A stretch of DNA of 64,000 nucleotides from positions 3,596,001 to 3,660,000 of the forward strand of contig NZ_LT607413.1 in NCBI RefSeq assembly GCF_900091495.1. The letters are read 5' to 3'. This document shows, in pieces, positions 47,038-55,523 of this stretch (positions within the stretch are counted from its first letter, which is position 1; every line of letters starts with the position of its first letter). The translations under genes were made by a program, and so were the position numbers. The notes beneath the pieces are model-generated. The model worked only from the letters and a program-made list of their open reading frames with translations. It had not been told where the DNA came from and did not search any database. This DNA is from Micromonospora echinospora. Lineage in GTDB: Bacteria > Actinomycetota > Actinomycetes > Mycobacteriales > Micromonosporaceae.

Positions 47038-47721
47038 TTAGGGGGTCGGCCGGTCGGACGACGCGTACGACCGGTAGACGCCGATCTCCTCCGGACGGAT
47101 CAGGCCGTCCTCTATGGCCCGAGCGAGCAGCGCCGACTTGGTGGCGGCCGGGCGTCCGGCCCGGGTGTACTTGATCCGTGCCCGGTCGACGTACTGCTTG
47201 ACGGTGTGTTCGCTGATCCGCATCCGGCGGGCCACCGACGCCTTCGACATCGACTGGAACCAGAGCAGCAGCGCCTCCCGTTCCTTGTCGGACAGGGCCG
47301 GCCGGTCCGGGCGGGCGTCGCCGACCATCGCGCCGGCCAGCGCCGGCGGCACGTACGGCCGGTCGTCCGCCGCCGCCAGCAACGTGGCCACGCAGTGCTC
47401 CCGTCCCTCGTGTTTGGCGAGGAACGCCACCGCCCCGGCGTCCAGCACGGCGAGGATCGTCGCCGGGTCGGTGTGCTCGGAGTAGACCACCACCCGCCGT
47501 CCCGCCGCGCTCAGCCCGGCGACGCCGTCCACCGCCATCCGGCCGTGCAGCCGCAGGTCGAGCAGGACCACGTCGGCGTCCGGGGCGTCGCGCAGCACGG
47601 CGTCGGGATCGTCCCCGGTGGCCACCACGGTGAGTCGTGGCTCGACGGCGAGCCACGACCGGATCCCCTCGACCACCACGGGGTGGTCGTCGACGATCGC
47701 CACGCGCACCGGCCTGTTCAC
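47038..47721 (-). CDS. LuxR-type response regulator
   Basis: The 227-residue regulator has an intact receiver: VAIVDDHPVVVEG (acidic pair), VVLLDLRLHG (phospho-Asp), VVVYSEHTDP and FLAKHEG (Lys). The LuxR helix-turn-helix is LSDKEREALLLWF to MRISEHTVKQYVDRARIKY. GTG 47721 gives a GTGA overlap with the upstream kinase-like gene, matching other junctions here; ATG 47748 is possible. It is the output of the downstream-facing two-component set. Confidence 0.9.
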   Translation of the reverse strand: MNRPVRVAIVDDHPVVVEGIRSWLAVEPRLTVVATGDDPDAVLRDAPDADVVLLDLRLHGRMAVDGVAGLSAAGRRVVVYSEHTDPATILAVLDAGAVAFLAKHEGREHCVATLLAAADDRPYVPPALAGAMVGDARPDRPALSDKEREALLLWFQSMSKASVARRMRISEHTVKQYVDRARIKYTRAGRPAATKSALLARAIEDGLIRPEEIGVYRSYASSDRPTP

Positions 47722-48944
47722 CGGGCCGGCCACCGGGTCCGTGTCCATCCGACCTCCCCGTCGCGTTCGTGTTCGTACCCGACCGTGTCGTCCGTCCAGG
47801 CGGACGTGACGTCCTCCAGGATGCCCCGTGCCGGTGCGATCAAGCCGATCTCCACGCTGTCCGGTCCGGCCACGACGGTGAGCCGGGCCCGCTCCCGGGC
47901 ACCGGCCAGGCCGGCGGCGAGCGGCTCGACCAGCCGGCGGCGCACCGGGACCGGCAACGGCGGCGGGGAGCCCACGACGACCAGGTCCACCACGACCCCC
48001 CGCCGTTCGGCCAGGTCCGCGCTGGCCCGCAACTCGTGCAGCAGCGGGTCGGGCACGTCGTCGGACTCGGCGATCAGCCGGCGTAGCCGGGCCGCGGCGA
48101 GGGCGCAGCGCCGCTGCACCGCCGGGTCACCGGGGTCGGCCCGGCCGGCGGCCAGGTCGGCGAGGATCTCCCCGGCCGCAGCGTCGACCAGGGCCAACCG
48201 TTCCCGCCGCTCCCGCTGGGCGTGCGCGGCGGCGAGTCGCTGGGCGGTCACGGCGGCACCGGCCGAGGCGGCGTGGGCCCGTTCGGCGGCGAGCGTGGTG
48301 AGGGTCGCCGCGCCGACGGCGAGCGCCAGCGGCAGCACCGCCACACCGTAGACGTACATCGCGTACCGGCTCAGGTCGGCGGCGTCCGCGCCCTGGCCGA
48401 GGACCGCGACCAGCGCGATCACCGCCCCGGCGGCGATGGTGGCGACCAGTTGCCGCAGGGGCCGTCCCCAGAGGAACAGCACCGCGAACCAGCCGACCGT
48501 GCCCCAGCCCCAGTTCGCCGAGGCGAACAGGAACGCCTCGCCGCTGGCCGGGAAGACCGCCGCGTCGACCACCAGCAGTCCCACCACCAGCGGCCACGCG
48601 GGCAGTGGCGCGTCACGCAGTAGCCGCCACGCGGCGAAGGCCCCGGCCAGCGCCACCGCCAGCCAGCCACCGCCGACCACCCACGGCCACCGCAGGTCCG
48701 GCCAGTTCATTCCGATGGCGGGCAGGCTGATCAGCAGGTGCCAGCCGTACGCGATGACCACCGCCGCGATCCGGGCACCCCGGTCGGAGGCGCTGGCCAC
48801 CGCGCCGGCCGTCCCGACGGCCGGCGGCGACGGACCGCGCTCGGGCGGACCGACCGGATCGATGGTCGACGGCACCGGGGTCGACGGCACCGGGGTCGAG
48901 GCCGGCGGTGCCGGAGAAGTGGAGGCCGGCGGTTCAGCGCGCAT
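47718..48944 (-). CDS. Degenerate histidine kinase-like membrane protein
   Basis: The 408-residue protein has a disordered Pro/Ser-rich N-terminus, five or six membrane segments (about residues 60-225), a coiled linker and a C-terminal region with kinase-like layout. It lacks a DHP/HDL phospho-acceptor motif and the N, G1 and G2 boxes of an ATPase; where DGPGF-type residues are expected it reads VEIGLIAPARG. It starts 11 bases inside the end of the true kinase gene, so the three genes form one operon. A modulator or sensor role is inferred. Confidence 0.8.
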   Translation of the reverse strand: MRAEPPASTSPAPPASTPVPSTPVPSTIDPVGPPERGPSPPAVGTAGAVASASDRGARIAAVVIAYGWHLLISLPAIGMNWPDLRWPWVVGGGWLAVALAGAFAAWRLLRDAPLPAWPLVVGLLVVDAAVFPASGEAFLFASANWGWGTVGWFAVLFLWGRPLRQLVATIAAGAVIALVAVLGQGADAADLSRYAMYVYGVAVLPLALAVGAATLTTLAAERAHAASAGAAVTAQRLAAAHAQRERRERLALVDAAAGEILADLAAGRADPGDPAVQRRCALAAARLRRLIAESDDVPDPLLHELRASADLAERRGVVVDLVVVGSPPPLPVPVRRRLVEPLAAGLAGARERARLTVVAGPDSVEIGLIAPARGILEDVTSAWTDDTVGYEHERDGEVGWTRTRWPAR

Positions 48945-50163
48945 GCGGCCACTCCAGCCGGATCCGGGTGCCCCGTCCGGGAGCCGAGTCGATTACCGCC
49001 CGTCCGCCCACCGATCCCATCCGACCCCGGATCGACTCGCGCAGCCCGTACCGGTGGGCCGGGACCCGGGTCGGGTCGAAACCCGGTCCGTCGTCGACCA
49101 CCTCGACCACGACGGCGCCGGCGAGCCCGGACAGGCGCAGCCGCACCGCCGCGCCCGGTGCGTGCCGCAGCACGTTGGCCAGGGCGGCGGCGGTGCTCTC
49201 CGCGACCGCGGCGGCGACCGCCGCCGGGGCCGTGACACCCGGCGCGAGGTCCACGACCATCGGCAGTTCCGGGAAACGACCGGCCACCTCGCGCAGCCAC
49301 CCGTCCACCGGCGGGTGGGTCGCGTCGCCCCGGTCGGTCGCGTCGACGTCCAGGTCCGCCGGGCTCCGGGCGGCGGCGAGGGTACGCAGGTCCGCGGCGG
49401 CCCGTGCGCGCAGCAGCGGGGAGTCGGCGCGGACCGCGCCCAGACCCACCATGGTCAGCGTGGAGAGCACCGTGTCGTGCAGGTCCCGGTTCTGCCGCCG
49501 CTCCGTCTCCCGCGCGGTCCGGGCGATCAACGCCTCCCGCAGGACGCGCTGCCGCTCGACGAACGCCGCGTCCGCCCGTCGGCTGCTGCCGCGCAGCACC
49601 ATGGCGAGGGCGGTGCCCGAGGCGGTCTGTACGACGAGGGTGGTGGCGTGCGCGACGGCCTCCACGTCGTCGCCGGCACGATGCGCCCCGAGGGCGTACG
49701 CGGCGGCGACCAGCAGCCCGGCGGGCACCGCCCAGTGGGGACGCAGCGCGAGCTGGGCGACGATCACCGAGGTGCTGGCGAGGATCGCCACCCAGCTCAC
49801 CTCACCGGGAAGCACCTCGGCGGCGACCAGGCGCGGGATGAAAAGGCAGGTGACCACGGTCAACGCCACATCCACGCCGATCAGCCCGGGAGTGAGCCCG
49901 GACCGGGTCGCCGACCGGGCGAACCAGACCGACCAGCCGGTGAGGACGACGACCGCGACGGCCAGCGGCACCGGCTCGACCGGCGGGGTGCGCACCGCCA
50001 GGGCGGCGACCGCCCCGGCGAGGCCGCAGGTCAGTCGGAGCATGATCGGCAGGGTGGTGGAGACCCGGTTCAGCGCCTCGCCGGCCGGGCTCGCCGGCAC
50101 CGGGGCGTCGGCGGGACGGTCCGGTGCACCCACCGGCGAGGACGGGGCGACGACGGCCGGCAT
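48934..50163 (-). CDS. Sensor histidine kinase (HisKA_3)
   Basis: The 409-residue protein has about six membrane segments (residues 30-190), then the HisKA_3 phospho-acceptor RDLHDTVLSTLTMVG and a HATPase domain with ANVLRHA (N box), VVDDGPGFDP (G1) and GLRESIRGRMGSVGG (G2). It should phosphorylate the LuxR-type regulator two genes downstream. ATG 50163 follows GGAAGGACG at long spacing. The stimulus is unknown. Confidence 0.92.
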   Translation of the reverse strand: MPAVVAPSSPVGAPDRPADAPVPASPAGEALNRVSTTLPIMLRLTCGLAGAVAALAVRTPPVEPVPLAVAVVVLTGWSVWFARSATRSGLTPGLIGVDVALTVVTCLFIPRLVAAEVLPGEVSWVAILASTSVIVAQLALRPHWAVPAGLLVAAAYALGAHRAGDDVEAVAHATTLVVQTASGTALAMVLRGSSRRADAAFVERQRVLREALIARTARETERRQNRDLHDTVLSTLTMVGLGAVRADSPLLRARAAADLRTLAAARSPADLDVDATDRGDATHPPVDGWLREVAGRFPELPMVVDLAPGVTAPAAVAAAVAESTAAALANVLRHAPGAAVRLRLSGLAGAVVVEVVDDGPGFDPTRVPAHRYGLRESIRGRMGSVGGRAVIDSAPGRGTRIRLEWPHAR

Positions 50164-50267
50164 CAGGGCAGGCGTCCTTCCAACAGTGATCCGTACGGGC
50201 GCTCCCACAGCTGATGGACGCCGGACGATACCACGGGTGAGCGACCGAGTGCCCGTGGTGACGTCGG

Positions 50268-50594
50268 TCAGTCGGTGTGGCCGGCGATCCGGGCCGCGTG
50301 CTGCGCGACCGTCGCGCCGAAGATCCCGTCCAGGTGGCCGCACTCCCGGCAGCTCAGGTCACGCCCGAGGCGTCCGTGGCACTGCCCGCAGCGTCCCGCG
50401 TCGTCCGGGTCGTGCCAGGCGTCCAACGCCTCGGCCAGTGCCGCCACCTGCCGGTCGGTCAGCTCGAACCGCCCACGCAGCCGGCCGCTGCGCAGTTCCA
50501 CCGTGGTCGTCGGGGAACCCGCCGGGGCGTCGTACGGGGCGGTCCGGGCGAGGAACCGTTCCATGGCCTCGATCGGGTCGGCGTGCCGGCTCAT
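50268..50594 (-). CDS. Hypothetical zinc-ribbon protein
   Basis: The 108-residue protein has a helix RQVAALAEALDAWHDPDDAG followed by two Cys pairs, CGQCHGRL and CRECGHLDG, spaced like a zinc ribbon. The N-terminal half contains strands. The gene neighbours (yidD on one side, kinase on the other) do not explain it. I do not know the family. It reads away from the kinase start. Confidence 0.7.
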   Translation of the reverse strand: MSRHADPIEAMERFLARTAPYDAPAGSPTTTVELRSGRLRGRFELTDRQVAALAEALDAWHDPDDAGRCGQCHGRLGRDLSCRECGHLDGIFGATVAQHAARIAGHTD

Positions 50595-50659
50595 CCGGGC
50601 ATGCTACCGGGGCGGGAGGGCGGCCAGCCCGCCCCTGCCCGTGATGCTGTCGGCGTCCG

Positions 50660-51058
50660 TCAGCGGACCGGGTCGTGGGTGCCCCGGCGGACGCCCGGCC
50701 GGCAGCGGCGGAGGCGGTCGGCCGCCATCCGACCACCCACCGCGAGGCCGTGCCGCTCGACGGCGGTGAGGCCGTACGCGCTGCACGTGGGCGTGAACCG
50801 GCACTGTCCGGGCCAGCGGTGCGACAGCCAGCGGCGGTAGCCGAGGATCGCTGCCCGGCCCGCCCGGTCCACCACCGGAGCGCGCACCGCCGAGGCCGTC
50901 GTCGCCCCGAGGGTCAGCAGGAACGAGAAGAGGCCGAAGTTGCAGCAGTCCGGACCGTCGCAGTTGTCGCAACCGGAGCAGCCGTCGCAACCGTCGAGGT
51001 GCCTGCTCTTCCGTTTGCGGCCGTGGCCGTGGCTCTTGACCTTGAACATGCGGATCAT
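50660..51058 (-). CDS. yidD: YidD membrane protein insertion efficiency factor, Cys-rich N-terminus
   Basis: The 132-residue protein carries the YidD core from about residue 65: AAILGYRRWLSHRWPGQCRF then TPTCSAYGLTAVERHG, with the two conserved Cys. Before it lies a basic stretch and DGCDGCSGCDNCDGPDCCNF, six or more Cys in CxxC spacing, followed by a hydrophobic segment. YidD aids membrane insertion via YidC. The gene is not in the usual rnpA-yidD-yidC locus, so it is a second or relocated copy. Confidence 0.88.
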   Translation of the reverse strand: MIRMFKVKSHGHGRKRKSRHLDGCDGCSGCDNCDGPDCCNFGLFSFLLTLGATTASAVRAPVVDRAGRAAILGYRRWLSHRWPGQCRFTPTCSAYGLTAVERHGLAVGGRMAADRLRRCRPGVRRGTHDPVR

Positions 51059-51262
51059 GATGCGGCATGCCCGCCACCGGCTGGACGGCTGTCCGGACGA
51101 TCAGCCGAGCGGGGGTGCGTGGTGGAACGGCAGGATCTCCGTCGTCGGGCCACCGCAGGTTCCCGGTACGGCCGCACCGCGCCGGATTCGGATCTTTCCA
51201 GGACCGGTCCGCTCTGCCATGATCCATCGAGACATCTACAGATATGACGATGGAGGTCTCGG

Positions 51263-51778
51263 ATGCGGATCCGTCTGGCGAGTGCCCTCAGCGCCGGCAT
51301 GATGCTGGCTGCGACGTTCCTGTTCCCGGCGTCACCGGCGTCGGCGGCCCCCTCCTTCCGGACGCCCTTCCCGTGCCACCAGACGTGGTCCGGGGAGACC
51401 CGGACCAGTCACAGCCCGGCCTACGCGATCGACTTCAACCGGGCCGACGACCACGGGATGCCGGTCAAGGCCAGCGCCCCGGGCACGGTCGACATCGTCG
51501 CCAACCTCGGTGACACCAGCTACGGCCGGTACGTGCGGATCAACCACGGGGGCGGCTACACCACCTACTACGCCCACCTGAGCGGCTTCAACGTCTCCGT
51601 CGGCCAGAGCGTCGGCTACAGCACCACCATCGGGTACGTGGGCAACAGCGGTGGCTCCAGCGGCTCGCACCTGCACTACGAGCAGCGGCTGAACGGCAGC
51701 GACATCATGGTGCGGTTCAGTGGCAACCTGGCGCACTACTGGGGGACGACGAACTACACCCGTACCGCCGGCTGCTGA
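51263..51778 (+). CDS. Secreted M23 peptidase (short paralogue)
   Basis: The 171-residue protein has a signal peptide cleaved near ASPASA. The M23 domain closely matches the protein at 21671 (shared YYAHLSGFNVSVGQSVGY-like block; HSPAYAIDFNR and HLHYEQRLNGSD zinc motifs) but ends after the domain with a Cys, lacking the SH3-like part. GATGGAGG precedes the ATG. It likely cuts peptidoglycan cross-bridges or a secreted target. Confidence 0.92.
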   Translation: MRIRLASALSAGMMLAATFLFPASPASAAPSFRTPFPCHQTWSGETRTSHSPAYAIDFNRADDHGMPVKASAPGTVDIVANLGDTSYGRYVRINHGGGYTTYYAHLSGFNVSVGQSVGYSTTIGYVGNSGGSSGSHLHYEQRLNGSDIMVRFSGNLAHYWGTTNYTRTAGC

Positions 51779-51802
51779 ACCGGGCCGACCCTGCTGAAAG
51801 AC

Positions 51803-51835
51803 GGGAGCCCCGCAGTCGGTGACTGCGGGGCTCCC
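51803..51835. terminator. Bidirectional terminator
   Basis: Perfect 15-base arms (51803-51817 and 51821-51835) around GGT lie between the convergent M23 and NlpC/P60-type genes. Confidence 0.82.
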
Positions 51836-51858
51836 GGCTGCCGTGGATCGGTTCCGGT

Positions 51859-52761
51859 TCAGACCCCCGGGACGCGGTGGGCGGTGTACTCCGAGCTGTT
51901 CAGGTAGTTGGTGGCACTGCTGATCACCACACCGGTCCAGGTGCCGTCGGCGTTCTGCCACTTGGGGGTCGCCTCCAGGACCGACGCCACCCCGTCGCCG
52001 TCCCCGTCGCCGAGGTAGACCGCGACGTGGCCGTTCTTGGCGAGGAGGTCGCCGACCTGGATCTGCGACTTGGCGACCTGCGGGATGCCCGACTTCATGG
52101 CGCTGGAACTGGCCCAGGGGAAATACACCCCGGCGTGCCGGAACATCTCGTGGATCAGGCCGGAGCAGTCGTAGCCCTTGACCCCGGCGGGCTGCTTGTA
52201 GACCCGGCTCTGGCCGCAGACCCGGCCATCGTGGTGGAGCGTGCTGGTGGGTACGGTGCCGAACCGGTACGTCCCGGCGGCGCAGCCCACGTAGATCGAG
52301 TCGAGCTGGGCCAGGCCGTAGCTGAGCGCCTGCCGGACCCTGACCGACGGCGACTCCTTCACCTTGCAGTGGTTCATGAAGTACGGGATGCCGTGCGCCG
52401 GGATGCCGACCACCTGGACGCCGTCGAGGTGCACCAGGTAGTCGTCGTTCGGCACGATGGCCACGTGGGCGATCGCACCGACCTTCCACTCCCCGGGCGC
52501 GGCGGTGTAGCTCTGGTCGGACTGGACGCCGACCCCGGGTCGGTTGACCAGGACCCGGGCGGTGTGCCAGCTTCCCGTGCCGTTGAGCAGGTTGTTGCTC
52601 ACCTGGTAGACGCCGCCGTAGGCGGTGACCTTGTCCCAGCAGGCGCCGACGTGCGGGCTGGTGCGATAGAAGGTGAAGTCCGCGTGGGCGGCCGACGCGG
52701 CCACGGTGCTGCCCAACACCACGGCCGCCGTGACGGCACCGATGCGACGCGCTGTCGACAT
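51859..52761 (-). CDS. Secreted NlpC/P60-type hydrolase
   Basis: The 300-residue protein has a signal peptide (VTAAVVLGSTVAASAAHA). An N-terminal domain of about 130 residues follows, with several Cys and aromatic residues, then an NlpC/P60 core: KGYDCSGLIHEMFRHAG (Cys), VGDLLAKNGHVAVYLGDGDGD (His) and SVLEATPKW. Its Asp-rich loop after the His is unusual. It should cleave cell-wall peptides or a related amide. An A/T-rich motif at 52826-52839 lies upstream. Confidence 0.85.
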   Translation of the reverse strand: MSTARRIGAVTAAVVLGSTVAASAAHADFTFYRTSPHVGACWDKVTAYGGVYQVSNNLLNGTGSWHTARVLVNRPGVGVQSDQSYTAAPGEWKVGAIAHVAIVPNDDYLVHLDGVQVVGIPAHGIPYFMNHCKVKESPSVRVRQALSYGLAQLDSIYVGCAAGTYRFGTVPTSTLHHDGRVCGQSRVYKQPAGVKGYDCSGLIHEMFRHAGVYFPWASSSAMKSGIPQVAKSQIQVGDLLAKNGHVAVYLGDGDGDGVASVLEATPKWQNADGTWTGVVISSATNYLNSSEYTAHRVPGV

Positions 52762-53149
52762 GCGCTCTGCCTCCCGTAGCTGGTTCCGGCGCTACCGGTA
52801 CCGCCACGGCCCGGCAAGCCTATCGATTGACATAAATCTATTCGCGTGATCTTACGCGTGGAAAGGTGGACGTCAATGCCGGAGTGGGGCTGCCATCCGC
52901 GCTGCGGGAGGCCGCGGACGAACGCCGACCAGGTGCCGGTGCGGAAGGCGAGCGCGGGGCCGTTCGGATCATTGCTGTCCCGTCGATCTTCGTGCAGCCG
53001 GCCGGGCTGCGGGGGCAGCGGTCGGCCCCGGCCCCCGCGCCCCGCCGGTCGGCCCCCGCTCCCGTGCCCCGCCGGTCGGCCCGGTCCGCCACGTCACGGG
53101 TGCGGACGGCACACCGGCGGCTGTGACAGCGGTGCTACCTTCACGGCCA
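52762..53149. other. 388-base intergenic region
   Basis: No convincing gene. An A/T-rich segment at 52820-52840 includes ATTGACATAAATCT (52826-52839), which matches 11 of 14 positions of the inverted motif at 55441-55454. Promoters of the two divergent flanking genes should lie here. A Pro/Ala-coding frame at 52980-53100 is compositional. Confidence 0.45.
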
Positions 53150-53782
53150 ATGCCCCCTGAGCAGTCGGAGCCCGCCGTGGAGAAGAGGCACGCCGGCACG
53201 TTGGCCGTCATCGCGGTGATGGCCTGCCTCGCCGTCATCGGTGCGGTCGGGGGTACGTACCTCGCCAACCGCAACGCGTCCCCCTCGCCCGACCCTACGC
53301 CGAGCACCACCGGATCGTCAGAGTCGCCGGAGCCGTCGGCGTCCCCGTCGGACTCGGCGGACCCCGCCACGTCGACGGAGCCCTCCGCGTCGCCCCGGCC
53401 GGCGGAACCCGGGACGTACCAGATCAACGAGGTGGTCTACGACGCGTTGTCGTTGAGCGTCACGCTGGTCAGCGCCGAGGTCACCGGCGACAAGCTCAAG
53501 CTGAACTTCCGGTACCGCAACGACGCGCTGATCGCCTGGCCGTTGACCTGCCCGGTCGCCGAGATCGACCGCATCTCGTCGAAGGTCGTCCTGGGCGACG
53601 ACCAGACCGTGTACGCCGAGAGCAGTTGGTGCTCCACGACGCGGGCCGGCGAGTCCTTCAGCCTCGCGCCCGGCACGCAGGCGATGAGTTGGGCGCTCTA
53701 TCCGGTGGTGCCGGGAGCCGGCGCACCCTTCGACGTGACCTGGTACGACTTCCCCGTCGTCGAGGACGTCCGCCTGCGCTGA
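53150..53782 (+). CDS. Membrane-anchored hypothetical protein, DUF4352-like
   Basis: The 210-residue protein has one N-terminal membrane segment (about residues 20-42: AVIAVMACLAVIGAVGGTYL), a Ser/Pro/Thr-rich spacer of about 60 residues, and an extracellular domain with strands (YDALSLSVTLVSAEVTGDKL) and two Cys. That domain resembles DUF4352/TlpA-type immunoglobulin-like folds. Neither GTG 53123 nor ATG 53150 has a clear ribosome site. Function is unknown. Confidence 0.7.
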   Translation: MPPEQSEPAVEKRHAGTLAVIAVMACLAVIGAVGGTYLANRNASPSPDPTPSTTGSSESPEPSASPSDSADPATSTEPSASPRPAEPGTYQINEVVYDALSLSVTLVSAEVTGDKLKLNFRYRNDALIAWPLTCPVAEIDRISSKVVLGDDQTVYAESSWCSTTRAGESFSLAPGTQAMSWALYPVVPGAGAPFDVTWYDFPVVEDVRLR

Positions 53783-53951
53783 ACGGCCCCCGGCCGGTGT
53801 CCGTCGTCCGGCCGGTGTCCGTCGTCCGGCGCACGGCGTGCCTCCGGGCCGTACGCCCGGCAGCCGGGGCCCGCCGGTGGACGACGCGTGGATCGTCCAC
53901 CGGCGGGCGTACCAGCCGGTACCACCGACGCGGCCGGGGCCGGACGGCCTG

Positions 53952-55370
53952 TCAGCTGTCGTAGCGACAGACCCCGCCGGTGTTCGCCGAGCAGTCGTCG
54001 AGCTGGAGGCTGTCCACGTTCAGCGCGTGGTTGCCGGTGGTGCTCTGGTTCGGCACGGCCACGGTCACCCGCACGCTGGCGGCGTTCGCCGGGGCCGTGC
54101 CGGTCACCCGGTACTCCACCCAGCTACCGGTGACCGTGGAGGTGCTGCCGGAGGTGGTGGAGAGCAGCGTCCCGCCCGCGTTGTACCAGGCGAGCTGGAG
54201 CTGCGCGTCGACGGCGGTGGTGCTGCGCAGCCGGGCGAATGCCTTGTACGTCCGGCCGGGGGTGACCGCCGGACGGCTGGAGAGCGCGATAGACGACGCG
54301 TTGTGCGGACCGCTGTAGGTGTTGAACTGCACCGAGCGGCGGCCGTCGGAGTAGACGCAGGAGTTCGCGGCGACCCCGCAGGCCGGCGTGACCTGGTGCC
54401 AGCCGCCGGCCGAGGTGAACGTCGACGTGGTGCTTCCCGGGGTGGCCGCCTCGACGGTCCGTTGCTCGGCGGTGAGCAGGTCGTTGCTGGCGCCGCTGTC
54501 GCAGCAGACCGGGGTGGTCAGCATCGGGTGGTTGGCGATGTTGCCCAGGGTCGTGGACGGATGGTTGTCGATGTAGAACTGGGCGGAGAGCTCACTCGGG
54601 TCGTAGTAGGTGCGGAAGCCCGGGTCGACGTTCCAGTTGTCCCACCAGCCGTACATGATGTCCTGGTAGTAGGGCTGTCCCGTCTCGGCGAACCAGGCGT
54701 GCGGCGCGCCGAGCACGTGGAACAGCTCGTGCCCACCGACCCCCACCGTCCAGGACTCGGTCACCGCCGAGCAGTGCACCCCGCTGGACGTCCCGCCGGT
54801 GGGGCAGAGGTACGCGTCGGAGTTCGACGCGAAGTCGGTGAAGACCAGGTAGATCCGGTTGCTGTCCTGGTACCCGGCGGAGATCAGGTCGCTGCGGACC
54901 GTACCGGCCGGGGTGTTCGGGTTGGTTCCGGCCTCGATCTTCTCGGGGACCACCAGGGACCGGGCATAGCCGGCGTACGTGCTGGTGTCGTACCCGGTCC
55001 GGCAGCTCAGATTGAGATGCTGGTCGTAGTTGGACGACTGGTCGAACGCCCAGTCGATCCGGTCCACCACCTTGGCGAGGTACTCGACGTTGGCCTCGTA
55101 GTTGTTGCCGTTGCCGTCGTGCCAGGCGTAGATCACCTGGAGGGCGTTGGTCCCCCCGGTGGGGGCGGCCGGGTCGGCGACGGTCGACTGGCAGCCGCGC
55201 TTGGGCACGTCGGGCAGGGCCGGTAGCGCGTATGGCTGCGTGGGCTCGGCGCCGGGCCCCCAGGCCAGGGCGGGGGTGGGGTGGACCACCGCGAGGGCGG
55301 TGGCCAGGAGGGCCGTGGCGGCGAGGGCGAGACCGCGTGGCCGGCGCGTCCGGAGCAGGGATCGGGGCAA
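53952..55370 (-). CDS. Secreted HExxH metalloprotease with C-terminal binding domain
   Basis: The 472-residue protein has a signal peptide (LALAATALLATALAVV, cleaved near HPTPALA) and a protease domain of about 300 residues. The active site is VGGHELFHVLGAPHAWF, giving HExxHxxGxxH, so it is metzincin-like; related actinobacterial proteins are annotated snapalysin-like or M43/M12 types. The C-terminal 160 residues form a carbohydrate-binding-like beta domain (CYRSV-type strands, SPHNASSIALSS). TTG 55370 has GGGAG seven bases before it; GTG 55406 lies inside a palindrome. Confidence 0.85.
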   Translation of the reverse strand: MPRSLLRTRRPRGLALAATALLATALAVVHPTPALAWGPGAEPTQPYALPALPDVPKRGCQSTVADPAAPTGGTNALQVIYAWHDGNGNNYEANVEYLAKVVDRIDWAFDQSSNYDQHLNLSCRTGYDTSTYAGYARSLVVPEKIEAGTNPNTPAGTVRSDLISAGYQDSNRIYLVFTDFASNSDAYLCPTGGTSSGVHCSAVTESWTVGVGGHELFHVLGAPHAWFAETGQPYYQDIMYGWWDNWNVDPGFRTYYDPSELSAQFYIDNHPSTTLGNIANHPMLTTPVCCDSGASNDLLTAEQRTVEAATPGSTTSTFTSAGGWHQVTPACGVAANSCVYSDGRRSVQFNTYSGPHNASSIALSSRPAVTPGRTYKAFARLRSTTAVDAQLQLAWYNAGGTLLSTTSGSTSTVTGSWVEYRVTGTAPANAASVRVTVAVPNQSTTGNHALNVDSLQLDDCSANTGGVCRYDS

Positions 55371-55390
55371 GGGGATCTCCCGGGATCGTG

Positions 55391-55406
55391 GTGGAAGCGT
55401 TCCCAC
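55391..55406. promoter_or_regulatory. CebR/LacI-like operator before the metalloprotease
   Basis: GTGGAAGCGTTCCCAC is palindromic at 14 of 16 positions. Read on the other strand its centre, TGGGAACGCTTCCA, differs from the CebR consensus TGGGAGCGCTCCCA at two positions. It lies 21 bases upstream of the chosen start, over or beside a promoter. This suggests sugar-responsive control of the protease. Confidence 0.55.
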
Positions 55407-55440
55407 CGGGACGATGCCCGCCCATCCAAGCCCATTCGAG

Positions 55441-55454
55441 TGATGTATATCAAT
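55441..55454. promoter_or_regulatory. A/T-rich inverted motif TGAT-N4-ATCA
   Basis: TGATGTATATCAAT stands out against the GC-rich background and holds the inverted repeat TGAT-GTAT-ATCA. It is about 70 bases upstream of the metalloprotease start. A related sequence lies upstream of the other minus-strand secreted hydrolase gene. The role is unknown. Confidence 0.35.
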
Positions 55455-55523
55455 TAACTGGAGTGGTGAAGAAGATCATTCCCAAGTCCTGAGTGGACTC
55501 TTGCCGGCGCGGGCCGGCGCTGA

